A stretch of DNA of 64,000 nt from Oscillospiraceae bacterium (GTDB lineage: Bacteria; Bacillota; Clostridia; Oscillospirales; Ruminococcaceae). The stretch covers positions 62,001 to 126,000 of the forward strand of contig JAFRTG010000046.1 in the NCBI GenBank assembly GCA_017427265.1, given 5' to 3'. This document shows, one piece after another, positions 27,931-36,167 of this stretch (its first letter is position 1; each line of letters opens with the position of its first letter). The position numbers and the translations under genes are program-made. The notes beneath the pieces are model-generated. The model did not search any database. It saw only the letters and a program-made list of their open reading frames with translations, and was not told where the DNA came from.

Positions 27931-29220
27931 ATGCTCGATATTAAGTTTCTGATTAACAACAAAGACGCTGTCAAGGAGAACATCAAGAAGAAGTTCCAGG
28001 ATGACAAGCTCCCGCTCGTTGATGAGGCAGCAGAGCTCTATGCTCAGATCATGGATGCAAAACACATCTCCGAGGATCTGCGCGCACAGCGCAACAAGCT
28101 CTCGGCACAGGTGCCGGCACTCATGAAGGCCGGCAAAAAGGATGAGGCCGAGGCCATCAAAAATCAGGTCAAGGAAAATGCCGGCATCATGAAGGAAAAA
28201 GAAGCCCTCATGGATGAGGCAAGCGTAAAGCTCGATGACATCATGAAGCGCATTCCGCAGATGATCGACGCTTCCGTGCCGATCGGCAAGGACGACAGCG
28301 AAAATGTCGAGGTCGAGCGCTTCGGCGAGCCGGTCGTGCCGGATTATGAGATTCCGTATCACGCCGATATCATGACCAGCCTTTCGGGTCTGGACAAGGA
28401 CGCCGCAGGCAGAGTTGCCGGTACCGGTTTCTACTATCTCATGGGCGATATCGCAAGACTGCATGAGGCTGTGCTTGCCTATGCAAGAGACTTTATGATT
28501 GACCACGGTTTTACCTACATGATTCCGCCGTTCATGATGCACAGAAGCATCGTCGAGGGCGTCATGAGCTTTGAGGAAATGGAAGCCATGATGTACAAGA
28601 TCGAGGGTGAGGATCTCTACCTGATCGGTACCTCCGAGCACACCATGATCGGCCGGTTTGTCAACCAGATCGTTGACGAAAGCTCGCTGCCGCTGACGCT
28701 GACATCCTACTCCCCCTGCTTCCGCAAGGAGATCGGTTCGCACGGTCTGGAGGAGCGCGGCGTCTACAGAATCCATCAGTTTGAAAAGCAGGAAATGATC
28801 GTCCTCTGCAAGCCGGAGGAGAGCATGGACTGGTATAACAAGATGTGGAAGCTCTCCGTTGAGCTGTTCCGCAGCATGGAGATTCCGGTGCGTCAGCTCG
28901 AATGCTGCTCCGGTGACCTCGCAAACCTCAAGGTCAAGTCCTGCGACATTGAGGCATGGAGCCCGCGTCAGCAGAAGTATTTTGAGGTCTGCTCCTGCTC
29001 GAACCTCGGCGATGCACAGGCTCGCCGCCTGAAGATCCGCACAAAGGGCGAGAACGGCACCTACCTCGTGCACACGCTGAACAATACCGTTGTGGCACCG
29101 CCGAGAATGCTCATCGCACTGCTTGAGAATCACTATCAGGCAGACGGCTCTGTCACGATTCCGGCTGTTCTGCAGCCGTACATGGGCGGCAAGGATCGTC
29201 TTGTTCCTGCCGGCAAATGA
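27931..29220 (+). CDS. serS: Serine--tRNA ligase
   Basis: Charges tRNA-Ser (and tRNA-Sec where present) with serine. 429 residues. The N-terminal coiled-coil arm (about residues 30-105, rich in Lys/Glu/Ala) reaches the long variable arm of tRNA-Ser. Class II motifs: motif 2 SPCFRKEIGSHGLEERGVYRIHQFEKQEM and motif 3 near NNTVVAPPRMLIALLEN, with TSEHTM for the substrate. The ATG follows GCGGAGGAG. A terminator lies just downstream, so the gene is probably transcribed alone. Confidence 0.96.
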   Translation: MLDIKFLINNKDAVKENIKKKFQDDKLPLVDEAAELYAQIMDAKHISEDLRAQRNKLSAQVPALMKAGKKDEAEAIKNQVKENAGIMKEKEALMDEASVKLDDIMKRIPQMIDASVPIGKDDSENVEVERFGEPVVPDYEIPYHADIMTSLSGLDKDAAGRVAGTGFYYLMGDIARLHEAVLAYARDFMIDHGFTYMIPPFMMHRSIVEGVMSFEEMEAMMYKIEGEDLYLIGTSEHTMIGRFVNQIVDESSLPLTLTSYSPCFRKEIGSHGLEERGVYRIHQFEKQEMIVLCKPEESMDWYNKMWKLSVELFRSMEIPVRQLECCSGDLANLKVKSCDIEAWSPRQQKYFEVCSCSNLGDAQARRLKIRTKGENGTYLVHTLNNTVVAPPRMLIALLENHYQADGSVTIPAVLQPYMGGKDRLVPAGK

Positions 29221-29239
29221 CTCTGAAATCATAGGATCT

Positions 29240-29280
29240 CACTGCCTGACTGTTTTTATGACGGTCAGGCAGTGATAATT
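29240..29280 (+). terminator. Terminator-like hairpin after serS
   Basis: CACTGCCTGAC (29240-29250) pairs with GTCAGGCAGTG (29264-29274), followed by ATAATTT. The core GCCTGAC/GTCAGGC is shared with the hairpins at 24949, 25194 and 27558. Confidence 0.6.
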
Positions 29281-29352
29281 TATGGTTATTGTACTTTTAT
29301 CCTTTTGTCTGATGGCTGTTTTTACCGGGCGCGAATGTTTGCGGGGTGCTTT

Positions 29353-29464
29353 TGCATGGGGAGAGTTTGTCTTTCAGAAGCCGCGAACAGCGGCGTGAAA
29401 GTGAAAAAATTGTGGGAGCTCCGCTGCCGCCCTCCGAAGGTAATTGGAAGCGGGCACTGTCCGC
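29353..29464 (+). repeat. Dispersed hairpin repeat, family III
   Basis: CATGGGGAGAG lead, stem GCCGC-gaaca-GCGGC (29380-29394), GGGAGCTCCGCTGCCGCC, and final stem GCGGGC-act-GTCCGC (29450-29464). It ends four bases before the -35 of the traX promoter. Confidence 0.75.
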
Positions 29465-29468
29465 CCGG

Positions 29469-29497
29469 TTGACAAAGATTCTGCTTTTGTGTATAAT
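29469..29497 (+). promoter_or_regulatory. Sigma-A promoter for the traX-like gene
   Basis: TTGACA (29469-29474), 17-base spacer, TATAAT (29492-29497). The -35 box directly follows a family III repeat. Confidence 0.85.
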
Positions 29498-29531
29498 GAT
29501 AGCAGAATATTCAAGCAGGGAGGCTCTTGAT

Positions 29532-30272
29532 ATGGAACAATCCGCAGAATCCGTTTTTCCGGAGAAATACCGCGTGCTCTCCGGCAGCGCCCTGAAAATG
29601 ATCGCGCTCATCACCATGATTATTGACCATATCGGCGCTGTGCTCCTCAGTCAGCAGGGCTCCGCGCTCCTGCCGCTCTTTGACGGCGCGCCGGAATCCC
29701 TGACGCTTTATCAGATCTTCCGCACGATCGGCCGGATCGCATTTCCGCTCTATTGCTTTCTGATTACCGAAGGCTGCGTGCATACGCATGACCGGAAAAA
29801 ATACGGCGCCAATCTGCTGATTTTTGCGCTGCTCTCGGAGCTGCCGTGGAATCTGGAGCATTCCGGCACATGGCGCTACAGCGGGCAGAATGTCTTTTTC
29901 ACGCTGTTCCTCGGCTTCTGCTGCATCTGCATTTACGACCGCTTCCGGGACGATACCAAAAAGCAGATCATCGGTCTGCTCTGCATGATTCTGATTTCCC
30001 TCGTGATTCGTGCGGATTACGGCACCGTCGGCATGGGCTTCATTCTGATGCTCTATGTCCTGCGGGAGAAAAAGGTCGCGCAGGCGATTCTCGGCTGCTG
30101 CCTGCTCAATACGGCGTGGAAAATACTCCCGGCCTTTGCGCTCATCAATCTCTATAACGGCAAGCGCGGATTCATCCGCGGAAAGGTGCTCAAATATCTG
30201 TTCTATGCTGCCTATCCGGTACACATGCTGATTCTGTATCTGATCCGGGTGCGCAGCTTCGGCGGCTATTGA
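29532..30272 (+). CDS. TraX family membrane protein
   Basis: 246 residues with about seven membrane helices. It has the TraX pattern: SGSALKMIALITMIIDHIG at the start (the K-IA---M--DHIG motif), then IGRIAFPLYCFLITEGC, a loop with THDRKKYGANLL, and YPVHMLILYLIR at the end. TraX acetylates F-pilin on the F plasmid; chromosomal relatives in Clostridia have no known role and are probably membrane acyltransferases. No conjugation genes are nearby. ATG 29532 follows AGGGAGG; the extension back to 29346 lies in a repeat. Confidence 0.85.
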   Translation: MEQSAESVFPEKYRVLSGSALKMIALITMIIDHIGAVLLSQQGSALLPLFDGAPESLTLYQIFRTIGRIAFPLYCFLITEGCVHTHDRKKYGANLLIFALLSELPWNLEHSGTWRYSGQNVFFTLFLGFCCICIYDRFRDDTKKQIIGLLCMILISLVIRADYGTVGMGFILMLYVLREKKVAQAILGCCLLNTAWKILPAFALINLYNGKRGFIRGKVLKYLFYAAYPVHMLILYLIRVRSFGGY

Positions 30273-30293
30273 ACATGCGGAAAGGAGTCAGGC

Positions 30294-30791
30294 ATGGAAC
30301 CGAAATATGCAGAAAATATCATCGTCGGTGTGATCTTCAAAAAGAAGTTTCAGTGGTATATCACGGATAAAAGCATCTGGCGGCTGGATTACCGGAAATT
30401 TTATGACGAATGGGCTGCGACCTACCGCAGCCGCGGCAAGGATCAGGTCACGTTCATTAAAGAAGTCGGATCCTTCGGCGAATTCCTCAGCACCCGCTTC
30501 CGGATTCCGGTCGCGGACAAGGATACCGCAAAGGAGTTCCTGAAGCATATCAGCACAGAGATCAGCTCCGTCGGGGAGCTTGCATATCTCTACGACCGTG
30601 CCGGTACTGCCGAGGCGCAGAAGGCGCTGTTCCCGGCGCTGCTTGTCAATTTCGATGCGAAGGAGCTGTATTCGCAGTATCCCGAAAAGGACATTGAATT
30701 TGAGAAATATGTCCCGCAGGGCTGGCGCGCTTCGCACCGGCGCTTTGAAAATCTGATCCCGGCGGCAGAACGCTTCTGGGCTTACGCTTGA
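30294..30791 (+). CDS. Hypothetical protein
   Basis: 165 residues, soluble, no signal or helix. It begins MEPKYAENIIVGVIFKKKFQWYI and is rich in aromatic residues and charges (WRLDYRKFYDEWAATYR). I do not recognise the family. AAAGGAG precedes the ATG at good spacing. It follows the traX-like gene by 21 bases and is closed by a strong terminator, so both probably share one transcript. Confidence 0.7.
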   Translation: MEPKYAENIIVGVIFKKKFQWYITDKSIWRLDYRKFYDEWAATYRSRGKDQVTFIKEVGSFGEFLSTRFRIPVADKDTAKEFLKHISTEISSVGELAYLYDRAGTAEAQKALFPALLVNFDAKELYSQYPEKDIEFEKYVPQGWRASHRRFENLIPAAERFWAYA

Positions 30792-30797
30792 ATCCGG

Positions 30798-30848
30798 AAA
30801 GCATCTCTCCGGCAGGGCTTGTCCCTGTCCGGCGGGGTGCTTTTTTTC
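30798..30848 (+). terminator. Intrinsic terminator
   Basis: A long imperfect stem (AGCATCTCTCCGG...AGGG against CCCT...CCGGCGGGGTGCT) around a CTTGT loop, followed by seven T. It ends the traX-like transcript. Confidence 0.85.
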
Positions 30849-30926
30849 TCCGCGTGACAAGTTAGCCAATAATTTGCAGCCGACAGCTTTCCGTTCCTGC
30901 AATCTGCTTTTTTCTTGCATTTCCTC

Positions 30927-30955
30927 TTGCTTTTTTTGTTTGTATAGGGTATAAT
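30927..30955 (+). promoter_or_regulatory. Sigma-A promoter for the glycosyltransferase gene
   Basis: TTGCTT (30927-30932), 17-base spacer, TATAAT (30950-30955), leader about 65 nt. Confidence 0.7.
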
Positions 30956-31024
30956 ATATGGTGTATGATTATGCGAAAATGCCGATACCGTTTCATACAG
31001 CGGATCGGGTCAGGAGGAACGAAC

Positions 31025-33007
31025 GTGGATGAGAAAAAACTGATATCGGTCATTGTTCCCTGCTATAACGAGCAGGAGGTTCTGCCGATGTTTTTCAAGG
31101 AGATCAGAAAGGTCTCCGCACAGATGCAGGAAAAATATCCCGAAACTGAATTTGAATTTCTGTTTATAGATGACGGCTCCAAGGACAGCACGCTCAGCAT
31201 CCTGCGCGCACTGAAAAGAGAAGATTCCCGTGTGCGCTATATTTCGTTTTCCCGCAATTTCGGAAAGGAATCCGGAATCTATGCCGGACTTTCCAACGCA
31301 AAGGGTGATTACTGCGTCGTCATGGACGCGGATCTGCAGCATCCGCCGAAGTTTTTGCCGACGATGTACGAGGCAGTCAGAAGCGGCCGTTATGACTGCG
31401 CAACCACGCGCAGAGTCAGCCGCGAGGGCGAATCCAAGGTGCGCTCCTGGTTTGCGCGGCTGTTCTATAAGATCATGAACAAAATCTCTCAGACGGAGAT
31501 TGTGGACGGTGCTCAGGACTTCCGCTTCATGACCCGGCAGATGGTCGATGCAGTGCTTTCCATGAGCGAATACAACCGCTTTTCCAAGGGCATTTTCTCG
31601 TGGGTCGGCTTCCGTGTCAAGTATCTTGAATATGAGAATGTTGAGCGCGCGGCCGGCACGAGCGCATGGAGCTTCTGGGGACTGTTCCGCTATTCGCTGG
31701 AGGGTATCCTTGGCTTTTCGACGGCGCCGCTCACCGCAACGGCGATCATCGGATTTGTTTCCTGTCTGCTCGGCCTGATCCTGCTGCTGTTCACGGTCAT
31801 CAAGAAGCTGGCCGTCGGCGGTGACCCGCTCGGCTATGCGACCACGACCTGCTGTGTTATTTTCTTCGGCGGTCTGCAGGTGTTCTGCACGGGCATCCTC
31901 GGTCTGTATCTCGGCAAGACTTATCTGGAGGTCAAGCACCGCCCGGTTTATCTGGTGCGCGAGACTGACGAGAATGCAGAGCAGTTTGAAGAACCCGCAG
32001 AGGACGAGAATCCGGAGGAGATGGAAAAGCGCCTCAAGATGAATGCGGTCAAGCGCCTGAAGCTCGAAACCGAAACCGAGCAGGAGCTCGACGAGATCGT
32101 CACTGCTGCATTTGCTGATGAGGAACCGGAGGAAGCCGCCGCTGCGGAATACAGCGATGCGGCAGAGGATGAATCCGGAGACTGGGAAGAATCGCTGCCT
32201 TACGATGATGAAGCGGATGACGGCGAAATCGAATATGACGAAGAAGATTCGGATGATGCTGAGGCGGAATCCGATGCAGAAGAAATCGTTGAGGAAGCGG
32301 AAGCAGAATCCGACGCGGTAGAAACCGTTGAGGAAGCAGAAGCGGAATCCGACGAAGAAACCGTTGAGGAAGCAGAAGCAGAATCCGACGGGGAAGAAAC
32401 CGTTGAGGAAGCAGAAGCGGAATCCGACGAAGAAGCTGCTGAGGAAGCAGAAGCCGAGTACGACGAGGATGAAGATGACGAGGATGCAGCAGCAGAGCTT
32501 GAAGCTGCGCTGAAGGCTGCGCCGCGTGCGCCGAAACGGACTGAGAAATTTGAAATCAAGATCGACTACGACAGCATTGACTTTGATGAGGATGACGATT
32601 ACGACGGCGATGAAAAGCCTGCACCGCGCACAGCAAAGCGTCCTGCACAGAAAGCGCCCGCTCCGAAGAAAAAACCGGCTGCACATTATGAGGACGAGGC
32701 GCCGCAGGTTTCCGTCAAGGACAAGGCACTTGATATCTGGTATGCAATCAAGGACAAGGTGCTGACGCTCAAGGAGAAAATCTCCGAGAAGATCAATCAG
32801 GCGGCAAACGGCAAGTTCGATCCTGACGCCATTGAGCGGGAGCTCGATCCCGATGCCTTCGACGAGGATTTCGCCGATGATTACGACGAATACGACGGTG
32901 AGGATTACGACGATTATCCTGAGGATGACGGCTATGACGACGACCTCGATCCCGAATACGACGAGCACGCGGATGACGATGATGATTACCACGGCTCGCA
33001 TTTCTGA
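31025..33007 (+). CDS. GT2 glycosyltransferase (GtrB/DPM-like) with long acidic tail
   Basis: Likely transfers a sugar to undecaprenyl phosphate at the membrane. 660 residues from GTG 31025 (AGGAGG at 31012-31017). The GT-A domain (about 1-230) has SVIVPCYNEQEVLP, FLFIDDGSKDST, the VMDADLQHPP metal motif and QDFRFMTRQMVDAV. Two helices follow at about 238-262 and 278-300, as in GtrB. Residues from about 330 are a low-complexity, mostly acidic extension of some 330 residues with a 12-13-residue tandem repeat, a Lys/Pro segment near 535, a predicted helix (VLTLKEKISEKINQAANG) and a final Asp/Tyr-rich run. Usual GtrB proteins end at about 310-340 residues. Confidence 0.85.
   Translation: MDEKKLISVIVPCYNEQEVLPMFFKEIRKVSAQMQEKYPETEFEFLFIDDGSKDSTLSILRALKREDSRVRYISFSRNFGKESGIYAGLSNAKGDYCVVMDADLQHPPKFLPTMYEAVRSGRYDCATTRRVSREGESKVRSWFARLFYKIMNKISQTEIVDGAQDFRFMTRQMVDAVLSMSEYNRFSKGIFSWVGFRVKYLEYENVERAAGTSAWSFWGLFRYSLEGILGFSTAPLTATAIIGFVSCLLGLILLLFTVIKKLAVGGDPLGYATTTCCVIFFGGLQVFCTGILGLYLGKTYLEVKHRPVYLVRETDENAEQFEEPAEDENPEEMEKRLKMNAVKRLKLETETEQELDEIVTAAFADEEPEEAAAAEYSDAAEDESGDWEESLPYDDEADDGEIEYDEEDSDDAEAESDAEEIVEEAEAESDAVETVEEAEAESDEETVEEAEAESDGEETVEEAEAESDEEAAEEAEAEYDEDEDDEDAAAELEAALKAAPRAPKRTEKFEIKIDYDSIDFDEDDDYDGDEKPAPRTAKRPAQKAPAPKKKPAAHYEDEAPQVSVKDKALDIWYAIKDKVLTLKEKISEKINQAANGKFDPDAIERELDPDAFDEDFADDYDEYDGEDYDDYPEDDGYDDDLDPEYDEHADDDDDYHGSHF
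32260..32463 (+). repeat. In-frame tandem repeat coding for acidic 12-13-mers
   Basis: Five units of 36 or 39 bases plus a partial one, each coding for EAEAESD followed by variants of EETVE (units EAEAESDAEEIVE, EAEAESDAVETVE, EAEAESDEETVE, EAEAESDGEETVE, EAEAESDEEAAE). Units differ by in-frame codon gains or losses and silent changes, so copy number probably changes by slippage or recombination. Confidence 0.85.
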
Positions 33008-33046
33008 TCTGCGCTGCCCGGCGCTGCTGCGAAAGGAACGCCGCCT

Positions 33047-34051
33047 ATGAACCGCCGCATGAAGGTGCTGATTCTTGTGCTGCTGACCGCCGCGCTCTGT
33101 CTGAGTGCTGCCATTGCAAGCCTGCGGATGAATGACGGCGGAACGGAACCCGCTTCCTCGGAAACGGTTCCGGCTGCAGAGCCGCAGAATGTCTCACTGT
33201 TCAACGGCAAGGACGGGCTCTGGGGTGCGCGTACCGCAAACGGGCGCGTGCTGATTGCCCCGACATGGTTCTATCTCCGCAAGATGAGCGAGACTGTGCT
33301 GGTCGCACGCCGCAGCGGCGGAAAGAATGACCGCTTCGGTCTGATCCGCATGAACGGTGAGCAGCTGATTCCGTTCCTCTATGATTCCATTGCGCCCGCA
33401 GATCCCGGAGATTCCAATGTCTGGCTGGCGGCTTTTTCTGAAAACAGCACGGAGAAATATCATCTCTATCGCCCGGACGGAACACGCTGGATGGACGAAA
33501 CATGGGATTCCTGCTCGTATCAGGAAGGCATTCTGGATATCACAAAGGGGCAGAACCGCTATTCCTGCAGACTGACCCGGAACGGCATTGAATGGCTGAA
33601 CCGCTATGAGGAATATCCGGTCGGACTGCACAAGCTGGTGCTTGATTTCAACAGTACGGAAATGGCGCAGATGCCGCCTGCCGATACGATCAGCGGACTC
33701 GGAGAGGCTGCTGCTGTGTATCTGCGGTATCTGTTTATCACAAAAAAACCGCCGGACAGCTCGCTGCTCGGCTCAGAGAACGCTGTGCGTTCCGATTACG
33801 ATTACAATAACTGCCGGCTGCTCCGTGCAGAGGTCAGCCGGATCCGTGTGCTGGAAACGGACGGCCTCCCCGCTTATCTGATGCAGATTCAGACCGAATA
33901 TCTGCAGAGCGGAGAAGGGCCGGAAGAACGCATCAAAACTGCCATGATGCTGACAATCAGCAGAAATCTGGCAGGTGCATATATTTACAGCGATTTCACC
34001 GACGCCCGGCAGAGTGCGACCCGCACCGACCTGCTGGAATCGGAACGCTGA
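33047..34051 (+). CDS. Membrane-anchored WG-repeat-like protein
   Basis: 334 residues. An N-terminal helix or signal (VLILVLLTAALCLSAAIASL, about 6-25) is followed by a Ser/Thr/Pro-rich linker. The exported part has motifs like FNGKDGLWGARTANGRVLIAP and RFGLIRMNGEQLIPFLYDSI, which resemble WG (KWGLI--G--I-P-YD) beta-propeller repeats. The rest is unassigned. No lipobox Cys is obvious at the cleavage point. It follows the glycosyltransferase by 39 bases. The function is unknown. Confidence 0.72.
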   Translation: MNRRMKVLILVLLTAALCLSAAIASLRMNDGGTEPASSETVPAAEPQNVSLFNGKDGLWGARTANGRVLIAPTWFYLRKMSETVLVARRSGGKNDRFGLIRMNGEQLIPFLYDSIAPADPGDSNVWLAAFSENSTEKYHLYRPDGTRWMDETWDSCSYQEGILDITKGQNRYSCRLTRNGIEWLNRYEEYPVGLHKLVLDFNSTEMAQMPPADTISGLGEAAAVYLRYLFITKKPPDSSLLGSENAVRSDYDYNNCRLLRAEVSRIRVLETDGLPAYLMQIQTEYLQSGEGPEERIKTAMMLTISRNLAGAYIYSDFTDARQSATRTDLLESER

Positions 34052-34071
34052 GAGAAAGGAGCTGAACCATA

Positions 34072-34569
34072 ATGAAAAAGGTTGCTGTAATTATGGGCAG
34101 TGACAGCGATTTCCCGGTTGTCAAGAATGCCCTCACTGAGCTCAAGAGCTTCGGTGTTCCGTTTGAGGCGCATGTGATGAGTGCGCACAGAACCCCGGCA
34201 CTCGCTGCCGAATTTGCAGAGAATGCAGAGGCAAACGGCTTCGGCGTTATCATCTGTGCTGCCGGTATGGCGGCGCATCTTGCAGGTGTCATCGCCGGAC
34301 ACACCACACTGCCGGTCATCGGCATTCCGTGCAAGGGTGCCCAGCTGGACGGCCTCGATGCGCTCCTCGCAACGGTCATGATGCCTTCCGGAATCCCGGT
34401 GGCAACGGTCGCTGTGGACGGCGCAAAGAATGCTGCCATCCTTGCCGTGCAGATGCTTGCACTCTCTGATGAGGGACTTGCTGCACAGCTCAAAGCGCGC
34501 AAGGCTGATATGATTGCAGGCGTGCTGAAAAAGGATGCTGCCCTGCAGGAAAAAATCGCGGAGCTGTAA
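34072..34569 (+). CDS. purE: N5-carboxyaminoimidazole ribonucleotide mutase
   Basis: Class I PurE, converting N5-CAIR to CAIR in purine synthesis. 165 residues with MGSDSDFPV (substrate phosphate loop), VMSAHRTP (catalytic His) and the AAGMAAHLAGVIAGHT motif. Class I enzymes need PurK to make N5-CAIR; purK is not in the window. GAAAGGAG precedes the ATG. First gene of the main purine cluster. Confidence 0.95.
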   Translation: MKKVAVIMGSDSDFPVVKNALTELKSFGVPFEAHVMSAHRTPALAAEFAENAEANGFGVIICAAGMAAHLAGVIAGHTTLPVIGIPCKGAQLDGLDALLATVMMPSGIPVATVAVDGAKNAAILAVQMLALSDEGLAAQLKARKADMIAGVLKKDAALQEKIAEL

Positions 34570-34581
34570 GAGGAAAACAAG

Positions 34582-34821
34582 ATGAGCCTGACCAAAGATA
34601 TCAAAGACTTTTTTTATCCGGCCGACGGTGATTTGCCGGATAAGCCGGATGAAAAAGGGCGATTTGTACTGACCGGCCGTCAGATGATCGGCGGTATGCT
34701 GATCTGTACGGTCACAGACCGCGAGACCGGCGTCAGCTATATCACCAAGCCGGGCAATGACTGTCCGCTGACACCGCTGCTTGATGCAGACGGCAAACCG
34801 GAGCTGTATCGCGGAGAATAA
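34582..34821 (+). CDS. Small protein, DUF6440-like
   Basis: 79 residues. The C-terminal half, VTDRETGVSYITKPGNDCPLTPLLDADGKPELY, follows the pattern D--TGV-Y-------LTPLLD-DGKP of DUF6440 proteins (recognised by eye). The function is unknown. It sits between purE and the zinc-finger gene with 12- and 5-base gaps, so it is in the purine transcript. Confidence 0.7.
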   Translation: MSLTKDIKDFFYPADGDLPDKPDEKGRFVLTGRQMIGGMLICTVTDRETGVSYITKPGNDCPLTPLLDADGKPELYRGE

Positions 34822-34826
34822 ACAGA

Positions 34827-35246
34827 ATGTCAGATTTTACATTATGTGAGCAGTGCGGCAAAGAGCCTGCGGCCGTCTTTCTCGGTACGAAAGACGGTGA
34901 TGCAAAGAAGCGGCGCTCGCTTTGCCTGAACTGCGCGAAAGAATCGGGTATTCCGGAAGTGCAGGAATATCTCAGACGGAAGAATGCACAACAGATCGGT
35001 TCGCAGAAATGCGTGCAGTGCGGAAAGCTGCCTGCGGTCGTCTTTGTTTCAAAATACAGCGGCGGCGAAGCTGAACGCGAAGGGCTCTGCCTGTTCTGCG
35101 CAAGAGAGCAGAAGATTCCGCAGGTCACGGAATATCTGGCGCGGATGAATGTGTCAGATGACGAACTGCGGAAGCTGCATGAAGATTTGCAGGCACAGAA
35201 ACCGGACGGGCTGATCCGGAAAATCGGTCAGCTTTTCAAAAGCTAA
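34827..35246 (+). CDS. Double zinc-finger protein resembling Clp/McsA N-terminal domains
   Basis: 139 residues with two similar modules: [14 protein letters not shown]...[18 protein letters not shown] and [14 protein letters not shown]...[18 protein letters not shown]. Each has two CxxC pairs, as in the zinc domain at the N-terminus of ClpE-like ATPases and McsA. No ATPase part is attached. It may bind a Clp-type ATPase or nucleic acid; this is inference. It lies inside the purine cluster, 55 bases before purC. Confidence 0.75.
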   Translation: MSDFTLCEQCGKEPAAVFLGTKDGDAKKRRSLCLNCAKESGIPEVQEYLRRKNAQQIGSQKCVQCGKLPAVVFVSKYSGGEAEREGLCLFCAREQKIPQVTEYLARMNVSDDELRKLHEDLQAQKPDGLIRKIGQLFKS

Positions 35247-35301
35247 GCAATGCGGAGCAATCCGCAAAAACATATGTCAACATTTTGAGGAGGAAATACC
35301 A

Positions 35302-36021
35302 ATGGCAAACGTAACGAAAGGCGAGCAGCTCTATGAGGGCAAGGCAAAGAAGGTCTTTGCAACCAGCGATCCCGATCTCGTGATCGTTGACTACAAGGAC
35401 GATGCAACTGCAGGCGACGGCGCCAAGAAGGGCACCATCAAGGGCAAGGGCGTCATCAACAACCAGATGACCAATGTCATGTTCTCCATGCTCGAAAAGG
35501 AAGGCGTTCCGACACATCTCGTTGAGGAGCTCAGCGAGCGCGAGACCCTCGTCAAGAAGGTCGAGATCGTTCCGCTGGAGGTCATCGTCCGCAATGTTGC
35601 CGCGGGCAGCTTCTCCAAGAGAATGGGCGTTGAGGAAGGCCGCAAGCTGCTCACCCCGATCCTCGAATTCAGCTACAAGAATGATGAGCTGCACGATCCG
35701 TTCATCAACGATTACTATGCACTGGCACTCGGCCTTGCAACCAAGGAAGAGATCGACACCATCGCAAAGTATGCATTCAAGGTCAATGAGTTCATGATCG
35801 GATTCTTCAAGAAGCTGAACATCGACCTCATCGACTTCAAGATTGAGTTCGGCCGCTTCCACGGTCAGATCGTCCTCGCAGACGAGATCTCTCCGGACAC
35901 CTGCCGCTTCTGGGATTCCACCACGCACGAGAAGCTCGACAAGGATCGCTTCCGCAGAGACATGGGCGGCGTTGAGGAGGCCTATCAGGAAATCATGAAG
36001 CGCCTCAAGGAAAATGCCTGA
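35302..36021 (+). CDS. purC: Phosphoribosylaminoimidazole-succinocarboxamide synthase
   Basis: SAICAR synthetase: joins aspartate to CAIR with ATP. 239 residues, normal length. N-terminal [16 protein letters not shown] (nucleotide binding), [18 protein letters not shown], and [28 protein letters not shown] (metal and substrate site) are all present. AGGAGG (35288-35293) precedes ATG 35302. Confidence 0.96.
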   Translation: MANVTKGEQLYEGKAKKVFATSDPDLVIVDYKDDATAGDGAKKGTIKGKGVINNQMTNVMFSMLEKEGVPTHLVEELSERETLVKKVEIVPLEVIVRNVAAGSFSKRMGVEEGRKLLTPILEFSYKNDELHDPFINDYYALALGLATKEEIDTIAKYAFKVNEFMIGFFKKLNIDLIDFKIEFGRFHGQIVLADEISPDTCRFWDSTTHEKLDKDRFRRDMGGVEEAYQEIMKRLKENA

Positions 36022-36167
36022 TAACAGACTGCTTTCGGATCAGACTGTAATTGCCGCATCCTTTTTTGTAAAACGGATTTCCGGAGGGGCTGTGTCCTTC
36101 CGGAGCGGCACGGGCAAATGCCCTCAAATTCTGTCCGCAGTGCGGACACCGAAACTGGAGGAAGTTT
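36022..36167 (+). other. purC-purF spacer with stem-loops
   Basis: Contains a stem TCCGGAGG...CCTTCCGGA (36079-36104) and a second one, GTCCGC-agt-GCGGAC (36134-36148). Neither has a T-run. They could be processing or pausing signals. An ACTGGAGGAAG ribosome binding site follows. Confidence 0.4.

Noticed and set aside
29346-29531. N-terminal extension of the traX-like gene
   Set aside because: It translates a dispersed repeat and the promoter; a proper ribosome site precedes 29532.
32260-32463. CRISPR-like regular repeats
   Set aside because: Units are in frame, coding for acidic peptide repeats inside the glycosyltransferase, with no unique spacers.
31010-33001. Long open frame antisense to the glycosyltransferase
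   Set aside because: Mirror of the acidic tail (runs of Ile/Val/Phe from reversed Asp/Glu codons); no start signal or domain.
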